From Phocaeicola plebeius (GTDB taxonomy: Bacteria > Bacteroidota > Bacteroidia > Bacteroidales > Bacteroidaceae): a DNA stretch of 64,000 nt. The translations under genes and the position numbers were made by a program. Shown here piece by piece: positions 62,834 through 64,000 of the stretch; the stretch's first letter is position 1; each line of letters starts with the position of its first letter. The stretch is taken from contig NZ_QSQT01000003.1 in assembly GCF_003437535.1 (NCBI RefSeq), positions 1-64,000 of the forward strand. The letters are read 5' to 3'. The notes under the pieces were generated by a model. That model saw nothing but the letters and a program-made list of their open reading frames with translations, ran no database searches and had not been told where the DNA came from.

Positions 62834-64000
62834 TCAGACTATTCCCTGAGCCATCATGGCGTGAGCCACTTTCATAAATCCGGCAATGTTTGCACCCTTC
62901 ACATAATTGATGTATCCATCGCTTTCCTTACCGTATTTCACGCATTGTTCATGAATGTTGTGCATAATCAGATGAAGCTTTTCATCTACTTCCTGAGCAG
63001 TCCAGCTCAAATGCATGGCGTTCTGACTCATTTCAAGACCGGAAGTAGCTACACCACCTGCATTGACAGCCTTTCCAGGAGCATACATCATCTTATGTTC
63101 GATAAATGCGTCAATAGCCTCCGGTGTACATCCCATGTTGGAAATTTCTCCTACGCAGAGCACTTGGTTCTTGATCAGGTTCTGTGCATCCTCGCCGTTC
63201 AATTCGTTCTGGGTAGCACATGGCAGTGCGATGTCTACTTTTACTTCCCACGGACGACGTCCCGGTACGAAAGTAGAGCCAGGGAATTTTTCAGCGTATG
63301 GAGCCACGATATCGTTACCCGATGCACGCAGTTCGAGCATATAGTCAATCTTTTCTCCGCTGATACCTTCCGGGTCATAAATATAACCGTCCGGTCCGGA
63401 GATGGTAACTACCTTTGCTCCCAATTGAGTAGCTTTGGTGGCAGCTCCCCATGCCACATTACCGAATCCGGAGATGGCTACTGTCTTTCCTTTTATTTCG
63501 ATGCCCTTTTCGTCGAGCATGTGTTTTACGAAATACAAGCCGCCGAAGCCCGTAGCTTCCGGACGAATCAGTGAACCTCCGAATTCAAGTCCCTTGCCGG
63601 TAAATGTACCTGTAAATTCGCGGGTCAGTTTCTTGTACATGCCGAACATGTAACCTACTTCACGTCCGCCTACACCAATATCACCAGCCGGAACATCCAT
63701 ATCCGGTCCTAAATGACGCCACAATTCCAGCATGAAAGCCTGGCAGAAGCGCATGATTTCTGCATTGCTCTTGCCGCGTGGAGAGAAATCAGAACCACCT
63801 TTACCGCCACCCATCGGCAGGGTAGTCAAAGCATTCTTGAATGTCTGTTCAAATCCTAGGAATTTCAAGATAGACAAGTTCACGGAAGCGTGGAAGCGGA
63901 TACCTCCCTTGTACGGGCCAATGGCATTGTTGAACTGTACGCGGTAGCCTAAGTTTGTCTGCACTTCGCCTTTGTCGTCTACCCATGTCACACGGAATGT
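62834..64000 (-). CDS. gdhA: NADP-type glutamate dehydrogenase (5' end outside window)
   Basis: Aminates 2-oxoglutarate to glutamate. 389 residues are visible; the frame runs open through the last base (TFRVTWVDD at the edge), so the true start lies beyond the window, about 55 residues further upstream by family length. The GTG at 63991 is internal. Catalytic Lys is in PMGGGKGGSDF, and the Rossmann motif is in VAISGFGNVAWG. It is a class I hexameric type. Nothing suggests a defect. Confidence 0.94.
   Translation of the reverse strand, partial: TFRVTWVDDKGEVQTNLGYRVQFNNAIGPYKGGIRFHASVNLSILKFLGFEQTFKNALTTLPMGGGKGGSDFSPRGKSNAEIMRFCQAFMLELWRHLGPDMDVPAGDIGVGGREVGYMFGMYKKLTREFTGTFTGKGLEFGGSLIRPEATGFGGLYFVKHMLDEKGIEIKGKTVAISGFGNVAWGAATKATQLGAKVVTISGPDGYIYDPEGISGEKIDYMLELRASGNDIVAPYAEKFPGSTFVPGRRPWEVKVDIALPCATQNELNGEDAQNLIKNQVLCVGEISNMGCTPEAIDAFIEHKMMYAPGKAVNAGGVATSGLEMSQNAMHLSWTAQEVDEKLHLIMHNIHEQCVKYGKESDGYINYVKGANIAGFMKVAHAMMAQGIV

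Overview
The window looks like chromosomal DNA of a Bacteroidales gut anaerobe, most likely Bacteroides or Phocaeicola. The evidence is the repeated Bacteroidetes-type promoter (TTTG, about 19-21 bp, then TAnnTTTG), the lack of strong Shine-Dalgarno sites, moderate GC with AT-rich intergenic DNA, and the gene content: GH29 fucosidase, a PurF-like paralogue starting Met-Gly-Gly, B12-dependent NrdJ, eukaryote-type GlyS, and many SpII lipoproteins. Species assignment is inference. No phage, insertion sequence, CRISPR array or conjugative element was found; this is mainly core genome.

Layout. 0.1-2.7 kb: exported alpha-L-fucosidase and nicotinate phosphoribosyltransferase. 2.8-9.2 kb: a leucine operon (leuA-leuC-leuD-cimA/leuA-like-leuB) preceded by an unlisted 28-codon leucine-rich leader peptide and a terminator/antiterminator pair, a classic ribosome-mediated attenuator. 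9.2-19.4 kb: msrA, envelope and TPR proteins, an MFS exporter, pheS, murB, a metallo-beta-lactamase-fold hydrolase, glyS and an FKBP lipoprotein. 19.5-25.6 kb: a palindrome-rich intergenic array, then a heavy-metal efflux operon (His/Cys-rich exported protein, His-rich adaptor, RND pump, TolC-type channel). 25.7-28.7 kb: katA with an upstream flavodoxin-like gene and a tiny signal-peptide ORF, divergent from a LysR regulator. 28.8-34.2 kb: metA, U32 peptidase, a zinc-ribbon membrane lipoprotein and an ABC-F protein. 34.3-34.8 kb: tRNA-Lys followed by an eroded stretch with a tandem 16-bp duplication and a relic gene with its own terminator. 34.8-40.2 kb: PurF-like protein, an outer-membrane beta-barrel, pepT and gcvT.

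40.2-50.1 kb: two tandem Gly-Tyr tRNA pairs, ribH, a TPR membrane protein, recF with a DciA-like gene, then a minus-strand run (Crp/Fnr, dcp, lipoprotein, deaminase, ctpA, 5-formyl-THF cyclo-ligase) and marC. 50.2-57.3 kb: mnmA, a Sel1 protein, a five-copy 22-bp repeat array, a HAD phosphatase, folB, nrdJ and a nitroreductase. 57.3-64 kb: dnaA, an MCE-domain protein, an amidase, folD, two identical tRNA-His genes, and gdhA cut by the window edge.

The genes combine into a few themes: branched-chain amino-acid synthesis under predicted leucine attenuation, aminoacyl-tRNA supply, replication and repair (dnaA, recF, DciA, nrdJ), folate one-carbon metabolism (folB, folD, cyclo-ligase, gcvT), envelope biogenesis, and metal/oxidative stress. 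The most interesting points are the leu attenuator, the PurF-like protein without its catalytic cysteine, two intergenic repeat arrays, and several small elements (micro-ORF, relic gene, possible sRNA) that standard gene calls miss.
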